Shown: positions 1 to 8,685 of the stretch, piece by piece
Layout of the letters: the number at the start of each line of letters is the position of its first letter
Position numbering within the stretch: position 1 is the first letter of the stretch
NCBI RefSeq assembly: GCF_007746795.1
Contig: NZ_CP036343.1
Coordinates: 1,740,531-1,804,530 of the forward strand
Source of the DNA: Gimesia algae
GTDB lineage: Bacteria; Planctomycetota; Planctomycetia; Planctomycetales; Planctomycetaceae
Length of the DNA stretch: 64,000 bases
Direction: 5' to 3'
Notes under the pieces: model-generated
Told to the model about the DNA's origin: nothing
Databases searched by the model: none
The model's input: only the letters and a program-made list of their open reading frames with translations
Translations under genes and position numbers: made by a program

Positions 1-498
1 GCTGCCCCGACTGCGGGATTACATTTCACACCGGAGTTGCTGGAACGTTGTACCCAGCGGGGAACCAGAATTGCGAACGTGACGTTGCATGTTGGTATTG
101 GAACATTCAAACCAATCTCAGTAGAAACTCTCGAAGCCCACCAGATGCATTCGGAATGGTGCGAGCTGCCTGCCGAATCGGCAAAGCTGCTCAATCAGAC
201 GCGACAGCAGGGAGGTCGGGTTGTCTGTGTCGGCACGACCAGCGTTCGTACTCTGGAATCGGTCGCACAACAGGGGCCGCTGAAAGCCTGGCAGGGAGAG
301 ACCGATATTTTCATTTACCCCCCTTACCAGTTTCAGGCCGTGGATTGCCTGCTGACGAATTTTCACCTGCCGAAGTCGACATTGCTGGTGCTGGTGAGCG
401 CCTTTGCCGGATCAGAATTCATTCGCGAAGCCTACAAAAAAGCTGTAGAAGCAGATTACCGCTTCTACAGCTATGGTGACGCCATGCTGATTTTATAA
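1..498 (+). CDS. queA: QueA, C-terminal part (partial at left edge)
   Basis: S-adenosylmethionine:tRNA ribosyltransferase-isomerase, a cytoplasmic enzyme that transfers and isomerises the ribosyl group of SAM onto 7-aminomethyl-7-deazaguanine in tRNA to give epoxyqueuosine. The frame is open from base 1, so the gene enters from the left; 165 residues of a protein usually near 340-350 are present. Visible family blocks are GLHFTP at the very start, [19 protein letters not shown] and [11 protein letters not shown] followed by SAFAG close to the end. The ATG at base 37 is internal and is not the start. It converges with the next gene across only 22 bases, with no clear terminator between them. 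Identification is firm; the missing N-terminal half cannot be assessed. Confidence 0.95.
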   Translation, partial: AAPTAGLHFTPELLERCTQRGTRIANVTLHVGIGTFKPISVETLEAHQMHSEWCELPAESAKLLNQTRQQGGRVVCVGTTSVRTLESVAQQGPLKAWQGETDIFIYPPYQFQAVDCLLTNFHLPKSTLLVLVSAFAGSEFIREAYKKAVEADYRFYSYGDAMLIL

Positions 499-520
499 GT
501 TCAGTCTGACTGGGGCAGTT

Positions 521-3500
521 TTACTGAGGCTTGGCGATCTCTTTGGGAACCTGCCCACTCAGATAACGCCAGTTTTTAATGAAGGAAATCAAATCGGCCA
601 TCTGTTGCGGATCAATCGTCTTCTCCAGACCGACGGGCATCAGTGAGACACCATTCGATTTCATCTCATCGATCTCATCTTTCAGAATCGTAATCGTCTT
701 ACCTTCCGGCTGCGTCAGGGTAATGGACGCACCACTGTCTGAAGAAATGATTCCCGTGTGAACCACACCATCGATGGTGATAATCGTATAGCTGAAGAAA
801 TTCGCATCAATGGCCCGGTTGGGGTCCAGAATATTTGTCAGCAGATACTCTGGAGTCTTGGTTCGTGAATCCCCGATATCGGGAGCCACATTCACTCCGA
901 TCTCGCCAATCTTGTGACAGGTGACACAGTTCTTGGCAAACACCAGTTTGCCTTGCAGAGGATCAGCTTTCAATGACAGCGATTTCTGATAGTCGGCTAA
1001 TACTTTCTGGCGATCCGCAGGAATCGCAGCGGCAAACAGAGCAGCTGCCCGCTTTTTGATTTCGGGATTGCGATGACGCTGCAGACTGCTGGAACGCGAG
1101 GGTCCCAGTTCCGAAATTTTGATCTGATCTTTTTCGATCGCATCCAGTAACAGGCTTGTGCGATCCTGGTTCGACAGCATCGCATCCAGAACAGCACGTC
1201 GCATGCCAGGTGTTTGAGTCGAGAAACCATCCATTAATATCTGGCCAATCCGGGGATCAGAATAAGGGCTGATCGCTGCGATCGCTGCGATTTTCACCGC
1301 TTGAGAATTGCCCTCCTGGATCAGCGAAAGCAGTGTTTTGCCGCTGATTTCAAAACCGACGAACTTCAAGATACTGATGGCATTCAACCGCTGTGCCAAT
1401 GGGGTTTTGGAACTGGCGGCGGCATCCACAATCTTCTGATAAAACTTCTTCAGCTTCTGCTGATCAGTCTCAGACAGCTTCGCCTGATATTCCGTGATCG
1501 ACTTGCCACGGCGTCTGAGACTGTTACCCAGTCCTTCAAAACCGGCAAGCTGTAACGGCAGGAGTGCATCGGAATTGAGACCGGCCAACAAAGACAGCGT
1601 TTTCTGAATTTCCTCTGGTTTCAACCGGGGACCGATGACGGCTGTCATTTCTCCGACGGCATCAGCGACGCCCGCCTGAGCTGCCTGCTTTTCATCACTG
1701 GCTTGTAACTGTTTTAAGAATGAAGTGAAAATCTCCACCGTCTGTTCGGGTGCAGAGGAAAGCACAGCCGCACGCGTAAATGGATCTGCGGCGCCATTTA
1801 ACATCAGGCTCGCCAGCTGATCGACCGCAGACGGGCCGCCTTTCGCTTCCCCCAGACTGATCGCCAGCTGAAATCGCAGGGGGCCATCCGCAGACTTCAC
1901 CAGTGACAGCACTTTGGTTTTCAGCTTGTCATTCTGAGACAATCGGGGCTCACTCAATCGTACTGCCTGGGCCACAACACGCTGAGACTGGTCCTTCAAT
2001 GCCGCTTCAATGAGAGCATCACTAAGTTTTCCCAGTCCTTCCAGAGCCCACAAAGCAAGAATTCGCGACTGTTCCGTTTTACCATTAGAAACCAGTTGTT
2101 CCAGTTGGGGTTGAATCGATGTATCCTGACGTTCGAAAATCAAACGGGAAGCCGTTTCCCTCTGCCAGGCATTTTCTGAGGACAACGCAGCGACCAGCTG
2201 TTTCACAGTCGCATCTTTCAGAGATGTATAGACATTCTTGTCGATCTTCGCTCCCTTGGGAAGAATGCGATAAATCCGGCCACGATCAATTCCATCATTC
2301 AGATCGGAGCGTTCTTTCAATTCGACAGGCATAAACTGCGGATGCTCGATCACAGCGCGATACATATCACACAGATACAATGCACCATCCGGGCCATTGG
2401 CCAGGTTGACGGGTCGGAACCATTCATCGCGGCTGGCGATGAACTCCACCTGATCGCGTCCGTATTGAGAGTCATAGGTCGCGCCCATGGGAGTCAACAC
2501 ATCCCGGTGAACCAGATTTGCAGTCGGTTCGCAGGTGAAGCTGTTCCCATAAAATGAGTGGGGAAACAACCCGCCACGATAAATCGTCACGCCACAGGCG
2601 GCTGTAAACTGCCCTGCGTGCAATGTGGAAGTTGTCCAGGTACGACTAATCGCATACACGCGGGAATCTTCTCCATCGGGTGAGACATCATGGTAAACCG
2701 ACTTCACTGCGAGATAAGGATTACGCTTCAGGTAGCGATTTTCCAGGACGATATGTTTATTGGGGTTGCGATTGGTACAGACAAAACGATTCCCGTAATC
2801 ATCAAACGTCAAGCCGAACTGACCGATGCCGGAAATCGATTCATATTTTCCAGTCAAAGGCTGAAAGCGAAAATCCAGACCGCTAATAGGAACCTGTTCC
2901 GCCTTCTTTTTCCATTCGGGATGAGTGGCAATCACCGAACCGCCCCGTAAGCCGTTGGCAATATAAATATGATTGTCTAAACCCAGTGTCGGGTGATTGG
3001 CCCGCAACTGAGAGTTATCTTCTTTGAAGCCGGTAAACCAGGTCTCGACGAGATCCGCTTTGTCATCACCGTCAGTGTCTTTCATGTATTGAACTTTACC
3101 CGCCAGGGTGACAATCAGTCCCCCTTTCCAGGGTTGAATTCCTGTGGCAAACAGCAGTTTGTCGGCAAACACAGTGGCCGTCTCATAATAACCATCCTGG
3201 TCTTTATCCCGTAATAATTTGATCCGACTTTTCGGTTCTTCACCTGGCTTGGGACCATGGGGATAGTCAGTCATTTCCACTGCCCAGAGCACTCCGGTTT
3301 CATCAAAGGCAACTGCCACAGGATTGATGATATTTGGTTCTGAAGCGACCACCTGCATTTCAAAATCAGGATGCACCACCGTCTGCTGCAAACTTTCCTC
3401 CGGTGTTAAGGGAGATTTAGGCACTTCTTTTTTCGGAGGATCGGCAGCAAAAGAGAACTTCAGGCAGACAGCGGCCACCAGCAGGAGTGCACCCCAGCGG

Positions 3501-3583
3501 AAGGCCAGAGTAGGAATTCCCGGGATCGAATGATTTCCATCACCGGCGGGTCGTTTAAACGCAAGAAAAGTAGCTGATTTCAT
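521..3583 (-). CDS. Secreted PVC-type dehydrogenase with C-terminal cytochrome c domain
   Basis: A 1020-residue protein of the Pirellula/Verrucomicrobium-type membrane-bound dehydrogenase plus heme-binding family. In order it shows an N-terminal hydrophobic signal segment (about 30-46, ending SFAADPP), a beta-propeller-like region (about 60-440, with repeated DxDGDxKAD-type and NGLRGG-type turns), an alpha-helical HEAT-like region (about 450-850), and a cytochrome c domain with the heme site CVTCHK at 886-891. Met982 in SLMPVGLE is a plausible axial ligand (inference). The protein probably acts in the periplasm, passing electrons from an unknown substrate to a c-type heme. Families of this type are greatly expanded in planctomycetes and most members have no known substrate. 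The gene stands alone; about 450 bases precede its start. Confidence 0.85.
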   Translation of the reverse strand: MKSATFLAFKRPAGDGNHSIPGIPTLAFRWGALLLVAAVCLKFSFAADPPKKEVPKSPLTPEESLQQTVVHPDFEMQVVASEPNIINPVAVAFDETGVLWAVEMTDYPHGPKPGEEPKSRIKLLRDKDQDGYYETATVFADKLLFATGIQPWKGGLIVTLAGKVQYMKDTDGDDKADLVETWFTGFKEDNSQLRANHPTLGLDNHIYIANGLRGGSVIATHPEWKKKAEQVPISGLDFRFQPLTGKYESISGIGQFGLTFDDYGNRFVCTNRNPNKHIVLENRYLKRNPYLAVKSVYHDVSPDGEDSRVYAISRTWTTSTLHAGQFTAACGVTIYRGGLFPHSFYGNSFTCEPTANLVHRDVLTPMGATYDSQYGRDQVEFIASRDEWFRPVNLANGPDGALYLCDMYRAVIEHPQFMPVELKERSDLNDGIDRGRIYRILPKGAKIDKNVYTSLKDATVKQLVAALSSENAWQRETASRLIFERQDTSIQPQLEQLVSNGKTEQSRILALWALEGLGKLSDALIEAALKDQSQRVVAQAVRLSEPRLSQNDKLKTKVLSLVKSADGPLRFQLAISLGEAKGGPSAVDQLASLMLNGAADPFTRAAVLSSAPEQTVEIFTSFLKQLQASDEKQAAQAGVADAVGEMTAVIGPRLKPEEIQKTLSLLAGLNSDALLPLQLAGFEGLGNSLRRRGKSITEYQAKLSETDQQKLKKFYQKIVDAAASSKTPLAQRLNAISILKFVGFEISGKTLLSLIQEGNSQAVKIAAIAAISPYSDPRIGQILMDGFSTQTPGMRRAVLDAMLSNQDRTSLLLDAIEKDQIKISELGPSRSSSLQRHRNPEIKKRAAALFAAAIPADRQKVLADYQKSLSLKADPLQGKLVFAKNCVTCHKIGEIGVNVAPDIGDSRTKTPEYLLTNILDPNRAIDANFFSYTIITIDGVVHTGIISSDSGASITLTQPEGKTITILKDEIDEMKSNGVSLMPVGLEKTIDPQQMADLISFIKNWRYLSGQVPKEIAKPQ

Positions 3584-4033
3584 GTGGGATCACCGTAACA
3601 ATACAGATTGAATTCTGATGTCTTATCAGACCTGGAATGGCACGTTGGTCGAAATCGTCCGCACACTGGTTGGCGTGCTCGCCTGACATCGACCACCTGT
3701 CAAAACAGGATTGATGGACCAATAGTTTAAATCACAAAAAATGAATTTACTTCGAATCTATCCTAACCGACAGGATGACGACTCTCTATCTTACTTGAAC
3801 CTGCTTTTTGAGAATTTATAAACAATATTAACGTTTAACGAGACGCATTGCACCCCTGCAGCGAGACTCTCCCTTTTTTTCGGTATCACTGCCAGCTATT
3901 TTGGGGATTCGTACACTCGGCGACTCAATTGGCTTTTCAGTCCTCTCCTGAATTGATTAACCTGATAGCACGCTTTTGAGGAAACAGAAATTAATAACTA
4001 CCGAAACAACGTTCTATTGAATAATAGTGAATT
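3584..4033. other. Divergent intergenic region, no gene seen
   Basis: About 450 bases between the divergent starts of the heme protein and the small membrane protein. It must hold promoters for both, but I find no pair of boxes close to consensus. Short dyads are present: TCTGAT-N5-ATCAGA near 3614-3630 and CCTGT-N4-ACAGG near 3702-3715. The right half is AT-rich, and a run of seven T lies near 3876. No open frame with a ribosome binding site is visible. Confidence 0.5.
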
Positions 4034-4540
4034 ATGCAGTCATTCAACCTGGTTTTAATCCGTTTCTGTCTGTCGGCCTGGGTAGGCGCAGCCGTGATCT
4101 TTGTGATCAATGGCGTACAGGACGTCACCTTTCAGCCTTTTGACTCCTTAACCAGGGATCAGCTGATTACATTACATTTCCCTGTTTACTATACGATCGC
4201 CTGGGTGCTCTTAACGGGATCTTTTGTGAGTTCGCTGGTACTTAGAACAAAAAACATCTGGTCCCGGAACAAAGCGAACCTGATCACCGCTCTGATCATG
4301 CTGAGCCTGGCCATCAGCGTAGTGGATTACTTCTGGATTTATTTGCCTCTGGAATCCATGATTACTCCGGCCGGCAGCCCGCGGCCTGCTCAGTTCCATC
4401 ACTACCATCAGGCTTCGAAGTACATTAACAGCGTGAACATTCTACTGGCATTGATCGCAGCAATTCTCGTCAACGGCCCCCTGCTGTCCCGGATGCCAAC
4501 AAGCAGCGACGCAGACGGCTCAGTCACGAATGTGAAATAA
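4034..4540 (+). CDS. Small integral membrane protein, unknown function
   Basis: A 168-residue protein with about four membrane-spanning segments: about 5-27, 50-72, 85-107 and 133-155. Charged loops separate them, including a short arginine/lysine-rich loop near 72-82 and a histidine-rich FHHYHQASKY stretch near 120-129 just before the last helix. The topology resembles DUF4149-like four-helix proteins, but I do not claim that family. Its stop codon lies inside the 3' end of the convergent hemA, overlapping by 21 bases, so the two messages are complementary at their ends. It has no obvious partner; the nearby heme-synthesis genes are on the other strand. Confidence 0.7.
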   Translation: MQSFNLVLIRFCLSAWVGAAVIFVINGVQDVTFQPFDSLTRDQLITLHFPVYYTIAWVLLTGSFVSSLVLRTKNIWSRNKANLITALIMLSLAISVVDYFWIYLPLESMITPAGSPRPAQFHHYHQASKYINSVNILLALIAAILVNGPLLSRMPTSSDADGSVTNVK

Positions 4541-5800
4541 CTGTTTGAGCGCGTCGAGCAGACCATGTGGTGTGCCTTCCCGGGCTTCCTGTCTCAACAC
4601 TTCCAGCGGTGGATGCAGGAGTTTATTGACGATCTGTTCAATCGAGCGTTTGATGAGGTCCTGGTCTTTTCCATCCAGATGCGAAAGTTTGCTGAACAGT
4701 TTTTCGACTTCCTGTTCGCGCACATCATGCCATTGTTCGCGAAGCTGTTTGATGATCGGCCCTGTCGCCCGGTGATAGACGCCGTGCATGAAACGTTCTG
4801 TTTCTTCGTCGATTATCGCGAGCGCCTTTTCGACTTCCTTCTGACGTGCCCGACGATTCTTCTCACAAGTCGCTTCCAGGTCATCGATATCATACAGGAA
4901 GATATTATCGTTGATCTGACCGACTCCCGGTTCAAAATCGCGGGGTGCACCCAGATCAAGAATGAAGAACGTTTTGTTTCCGGATTTCTTCAATACCCGT
5001 TCAAAGCAGGCGATATCGACAATCGGTCGTGAGGCACCCGTTGTACTCACAATCACATCAGCCGCCGCCAGACAATCTTCGAGGTCCTCATAAGGCCGGG
5101 CTTCCCCGCCCCACCTGCCTGCCAGTTTCTGCGCATTTTCCAGGCTGCGATTCACGACGATGATGTGTTTGACGCCCTCATCTTTCAGATAAGTCAACGT
5201 CTCTTCCGCCATTTCGCCGGCACCGATAATCAGCACAGTCTTGTCATCAAACCGTTCAAAAATTCCTTTGCCGAAAGTCCCTACAGCCACACTGGCAATC
5301 GAGACTCTGCCTTCCGCCAGTTGGGTTTCGGTACGTACCCGGGCGGAGACCCTGATCGCCTGTTGAAACAGTGCATGCGTGAGCGGCCCACAGAGTGCAT
5401 TGTCTGTCGCACACTGGTAGGCTTCTTTGACCTGATTCACAATCTGGGGCTCGCCGAGCACCATGCTGTCGAGACTGGAAGCCACCTGAAACAGATGCCG
5501 CACCGCATCCGGTCCCTTGCGTTCCAGAAAATCTTCGAAGAAATCGCTGACGGGTACCTGATGGAATTCAGAAAAGAATCGGGCCAGATCCTGATGCGAA
5601 GGCCCGATTTCGGAATCCTGTGTAGCGGTATACAATTCCACCCGATTACAAGTCGAAATCACCACGATTTCGGTATCGGGATAAGATTGCTTCAAGACAG
5701 AGTACGCCTGATCCAACTGCTCTTTGGAAGAAAAAGCCAGTCTCTCTCGAATATCCAGACCCGCAGTCTGATGGTTGCAATACACGACCTGCAGATTCAC
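4520..5800 (-). CDS. hemA: Glutamyl-tRNA reductase
   Basis: NADPH-dependent reduction of glutamyl-tRNA(Glu) to glutamate-1-semialdehyde, the first committed step of C5-pathway tetrapyrrole synthesis, in the cytoplasm. The 426 residues match the family length. The catalytic cysteine is Cys51 in STCNRVE; SSLDSMVLGEPQI follows at 108-120, the NADPH-binding GAGEMAEE at 193-200, and the C-terminal dimerisation helices after about 320. The start overlaps the stop of the upstream HemX-like gene by four bases, so the two are translationally coupled. Such hemX-hemA coupling is known from Bacillus and other groups. Its presence means this organism makes heme or related tetrapyrroles by the C5 route. 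Confidence 0.97.
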   Translation of the reverse strand: MNLQVVYCNHQTAGLDIRERLAFSSKEQLDQAYSVLKQSYPDTEIVVISTCNRVELYTATQDSEIGPSHQDLARFFSEFHQVPVSDFFEDFLERKGPDAVRHLFQVASSLDSMVLGEPQIVNQVKEAYQCATDNALCGPLTHALFQQAIRVSARVRTETQLAEGRVSIASVAVGTFGKGIFERFDDKTVLIIGAGEMAEETLTYLKDEGVKHIIVVNRSLENAQKLAGRWGGEARPYEDLEDCLAAADVIVSTTGASRPIVDIACFERVLKKSGNKTFFILDLGAPRDFEPGVGQINDNIFLYDIDDLEATCEKNRRARQKEVEKALAIIDEETERFMHGVYHRATGPIIKQLREQWHDVREQEVEKLFSKLSHLDGKDQDLIKRSIEQIVNKLLHPPLEVLRQEAREGTPHGLLDALKQLFHIRD

Positions 5801-6705
5801 GACAGAATCCTTTCTGCAGGCGAGTCATGCAATTCAATCACGGGGTTGGTAATCTGTGAATGCCACGATTCAAAATTGAAGGGGCGTACATTGGAAAGGA
5901 TCTGAATGCCGATCACCGTCAGCAATATGAGGCCTCCGGTCCAGATCGTCAACTGAGCAATATGCTTCTGATTGGGCTGTTTAGTCCGCAGAATAAAAAT
6001 GACACTCAGCATCATTCCCACCCAGACCAGTTCATAGACGATGATCACAGGATCAAAAAATGAAATGGCATGCGCGCCTTTGCGAACATAAACCCCCAGC
6101 CCGATACCGATGCCCATCCCCACTGTCATCAATGGTGCCGATATCATTAACGCCCAGCGATTCAGGCGAGACAGCTTTGCCAGGCTGGGCAGATTGAACC
6201 CGCTCGAAAAATTCTGTTTCTGCTTTAATCGTCGATGCTGAATCAGATACATCAGACTGAGGACAAAGCTGAGAACAATGCCCACCCCTCCCAGCACCAG
6301 TAAGGATGCATGCAGCATCGCCCAGGAACGAATGGAAGGTTCCATCAATGGGCTGGTAACGTCGTCTACAAAATAAGAAGAAATCACCAGCGCCAGCACC
6401 AGGGGGATCAGGAACAGTCCGATCGAGAGTTCTTCATCAATCAGATTGATAAACAGAAATATCGCTACCAGCACCCAGGAAAAAACAATCAGCCAGTCAT
6501 GGGATGAACTGAGCAGAGGCGGCAACTGTGTTGTCCGGGCTCGATTCAGCAGATACGCGGTCTGGGCGATCAGACCAGCGAGTGAGAACAGAAAAATCAG
6601 AGGCCGCAGAAATCCGTTTTTTTTTCGCAGAAATCGGGTCAACTCTAATCCGAGAGCAACCAGATAGCTGGCCATAAAACAGAAAACGGTCACTTCCGAC
6701 AACAT
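5797..6705 (-). CDS. HemX/CcsA-like membrane protein
   Basis: A 302-residue protein with about eight hydrophobic helices, arranged like the CcsA/HemX cytochrome c assembly superfamily. It begins MLSEVTVFCFMASYLVALGL, as HemX proteins do. The tryptophan-rich heme-handling signature of true CcsA (WGxxWxWD) is not present: the corresponding stretch reads KGAHAISFFDPVI near 230. The gene sits immediately upstream of hemA with a four-base overlap, the same order as Bacillus hemA and hemX but reversed. The likely role is to adjust HemA amount or activity at the membrane, as reported for HemX; a heme-transport role is less likely given the missing motif. Function here is inferred from position and topology. 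Confidence 0.75.
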   Translation of the reverse strand: MLSEVTVFCFMASYLVALGLELTRFLRKKNGFLRPLIFLFSLAGLIAQTAYLLNRARTTQLPPLLSSSHDWLIVFSWVLVAIFLFINLIDEELSIGLFLIPLVLALVISSYFVDDVTSPLMEPSIRSWAMLHASLLVLGGVGIVLSFVLSLMYLIQHRRLKQKQNFSSGFNLPSLAKLSRLNRWALMISAPLMTVGMGIGIGLGVYVRKGAHAISFFDPVIIVYELVWVGMMLSVIFILRTKQPNQKHIAQLTIWTGGLILLTVIGIQILSNVRPFNFESWHSQITNPVIELHDSPAERILS

Positions 6706-6757
6706 GCCTGGTACTTTGTCTGATTAGAGAGGAAATAAAGTGGTGGGCTGTTTACAT

Positions 6758-6776
6758 CGCTGATGGGACATCAGCG
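6758..6776. promoter_or_regulatory. Perfect 8-bp hairpin between activator gene and hemX-like gene
   Basis: CGCTGATG, a three-base spacer GGA, then CATCAGCG. The dyad lies in the 111-base gap between the sigma-54 activator stop and the HemX-like start, about 50 bases upstream of the latter. No run of T follows on the minus strand, so it is not a standard intrinsic terminator. It may be an operator or an mRNA-stabilising hairpin. Its function is unknown. Confidence 0.4.
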
Positions 6777-6816
6777 GCCTCTCTATTATAGGGCTGTACA
6801 GCAGGTAGAGGGCAAG

Positions 6817-7857
6817 TCATCTTGCTTCGGATTCTAATTCGTACTCCGAGATTTTTTTATGTAGCGTGTTCCGATTAATACCCAGACGCGTGGCGGTCTT
6901 GGTCTGTACACCCTGGCAGGACCTCAAAACCTGCAAAATCACTTCTTTTTCCACAAGTGATACAATCTGAGCATGCACATCGGTTGAAGACTCGCCTACA
7001 CGCTGTAACTCCATACTCACCAGATCACGACACATCGTCTCTGGATTCTGTGTTTTAGACGGTAACGAGCGTGCGATCGCCTTGCCGGTAACGTGTCCCG
7101 GCAACAGGTCCAGCGATGGACCATCCAAACCGGAAAGCACAATCAAACGTTCGACGTAATTTTGCAGTTCGCGTACATTGCCCGGCCAGGCGTAATTCTT
7201 AAAGGTCGATAAAACCTCTTCAGAAAATTCAGGTAGAGGTATTTTCTCCCCGGCGGAAAACTGTTTTGCAAAAAAGTGAACCAGTTCGGGAATATCTTCC
7301 GATCGGTCTCGCAGGGGTGGCAGGTTAATAGGAATCACGTTCAGGCGATAATATAAGTCTTCTCGAAACCGCTCTGCTTCGATTTCATCCAGCAGATCAC
7401 GGTTCGTGGCAGCCACAATCCGACAATCCACCTGAATAGACCGCGTATCACCGACACGCTCAAATTCGTGTTCCTGCAAAACCCGCAGCAGTTTCACCTG
7501 CAATGTAAAACTGACCGAGTTGATTTCGTCCAGAAAAATCGTGCCGCCATGGGCCGCTTCAAAACGGCCCGTACGATTTTCAACAGCACTGGTAAAAGCC
7601 CCTTTGATATGCCCGAACAATTCGCTTTCCAGCAGACTTTCACTGAGTGCGCCACAATTCACCCGAATGAACGGACCGGTGGCGCGAGGACTTAATTCGT
7701 GAATCGCGCGGGCAATTAATTCTTTACCTGTCCCCGTTTCTCCCGTTAGTAAAACGGTCGATGACGTGGCAGCAGCGCGGCGGGTCAGTCGATAGATATT
7801 CCTCATGGGCGGACTTAAACCGACCATATCTTCTAAAATGGGGCGATCGTCTTCCAT
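6817..7857 (-). CDS. Sigma-54-dependent activator without sensory domain
   Basis: A 346-residue AAA+ bacterial enhancer-binding protein that remodels sigma-54 RNA polymerase using ATP. It consists almost only of the AAA+ domain and a Fis-type DNA-binding domain. Walker A is GETGTGKE (39-46), Walker B is GTIFLDEI (105-112), the sensor/arginine-finger region near 165-190 includes [17 protein letters not shown], and the C-terminal helix-turn-helix at about 305-346 includes [16 protein letters not shown]. The sigma-54-contacting loop reads GAFTSA (86-91) instead of GAFTGA. There is no receiver, GAF or PAS domain at the N-terminus, so control must come from expression level or a partner protein. 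It is transcribed toward the hemX-hemA pair. Targets are unknown, but sigma-54-like promoters occur elsewhere in the window. Confidence 0.92.
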   Translation of the reverse strand: MEDDRPILEDMVGLSPPMRNIYRLTRRAAATSSTVLLTGETGTGKELIARAIHELSPRATGPFIRVNCGALSESLLESELFGHIKGAFTSAVENRTGRFEAAHGGTIFLDEINSVSFTLQVKLLRVLQEHEFERVGDTRSIQVDCRIVAATNRDLLDEIEAERFREDLYYRLNVIPINLPPLRDRSEDIPELVHFFAKQFSAGEKIPLPEFSEEVLSTFKNYAWPGNVRELQNYVERLIVLSGLDGPSLDLLPGHVTGKAIARSLPSKTQNPETMCRDLVSMELQRVGESSTDVHAQIVSLVEKEVILQVLRSCQGVQTKTATRLGINRNTLHKKISEYELESEAR

Positions 7858-8171
7858 TCTTTGTATTGGAAAATCCTATTCATTCACAGGGTAAAGTATC
7901 GAAGAAGCAAATCTGTGAGATATTGGAATCGCAAAGCTTTCGGACCACTGGCTTTCCGAAAGAAATCGAAACTCCCTGTTAACCAGCATGAAAAAACTGC
8001 ACCTACATGCTCAAAAAGATGGCGAACGCTAAGATATTGTACGCTGCCATAGCAGAAGAGGAAAGTGGCAGACCTGTTTTTTTTATAATTCAACAGTATT
8101 AGATCAGGTCAGATTATAAAAAAACCCAACCCTGCACAGAACGGAAGCACTACGCACACTTAGTGGGCACA
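7858..8171. other. Intergenic region upstream of the sigma-54 activator
   Basis: About 314 bases between the panD stop and the activator start, both on the minus strand. It contains the dyad CTTTCGG-N12-CCGAAAG (7937-7962) about 80 bases upstream of the activator start, and an AT-rich inverted repeat pairing TTTTTTTATAAT near 8080 with ATTATAAAAAAA near 8115-8126. The second may serve as a terminator for panD transcripts. No convincing gene lies here. Confidence 0.45.
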
Positions 8172-8555
8172 TCAATCAATACTGGATACGGCAGCCACTT
8201 CCGGAGTCACTTGAGAATTCTGAGAATCAACGAGTACCACTTTGGGCTGATGCCGACGGGCCTCTTTCTCTTTATATTCAGCGTAACTGGCGATAATTAC
8301 CAGATCCTGAGGTTTCACCAGATGGGCGGCTGCACCATTAATACAGATGACACCTGAACCCGGCGCGCCGATGATGGCGTATGTGGTCAATCGAGTACCG
8401 GAAGTGATATTGTAAATCTGCACCTGCTCGTACTCGACGATATCTGCAGCGTCCATCAGTTCCCGATCAATGGTTACACTTCCGTTGTACGCCAGATTTG
8501 CTTCGGTCACAGTTGCCCGGTGGATTTTTGATTTCAATAAAACGCGCTTCATCAT
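8172..8555 (-). CDS. panD: Aspartate 1-decarboxylase proenzyme
   Basis: Pyruvoyl-dependent decarboxylase that makes beta-alanine from L-aspartate for pantothenate and CoA synthesis. The proenzyme cleaves itself between glycine and serine in YNGSVTID; counted from the second of two adjacent start codons, the serine is residue 25, as in the Escherichia coli enzyme, so the start is probably at 8552. Other family blocks are [10 protein letters not shown] near the start, [19 protein letters not shown] with the conserved loop, and [16 protein letters not shown]. Length (126-127) is normal. It complements the separate coaC and coaB genes near 30 kb in the same pathway. A 15-base dyad lies about 45 bases upstream. 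Confidence 0.96.
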   Translation of the reverse strand: MMKRVLLKSKIHRATVTEANLAYNGSVTIDRELMDAADIVEYEQVQIYNITSGTRLTTYAIIGAPGSGVICINGAAAHLVKPQDLVIIASYAEYKEKEARRHQPKVVLVDSQNSQVTPEVAAVSSID

Positions 8556-8599
8556 TCTTAACCTGAAAGAAGTAGGACTTCTTTTTAACTGGATACAGA

Positions 8600-8614
8600 C
8601 TTTCAGACTGAAAG
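8600..8614. promoter_or_regulatory. Dyad upstream of panD
   Basis: CTTTCAG, one base, CTGAAAG: a perfect 7-bp inverted repeat 45-60 bases before the panD start. On the minus strand it follows a weak sigma-70-like pair (TTGCTT, 18 bases, TAGTAT) in the region 8624-8653, which places it near the expected transcription start. It could be a repressor site or a 5' hairpin in the message. Assignment rests only on symmetry and position. Confidence 0.3.
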
Positions 8615-8685
8615 GATCGGCGTATACTAACCATTCGCCTTAACGATAAGCAAGAATATATTCATTTGCCCACCAGGGTGTGTTT

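Noticed and set aside
5165..5905. A 246-codon frame opposite hemA.
   Set aside because: It is antisense to a well-conserved gene, lacks a ribosome binding site, and encodes no recognisable motif. The same holds for long frames opposite clpB (21040-21912) and valS (36701-37456).
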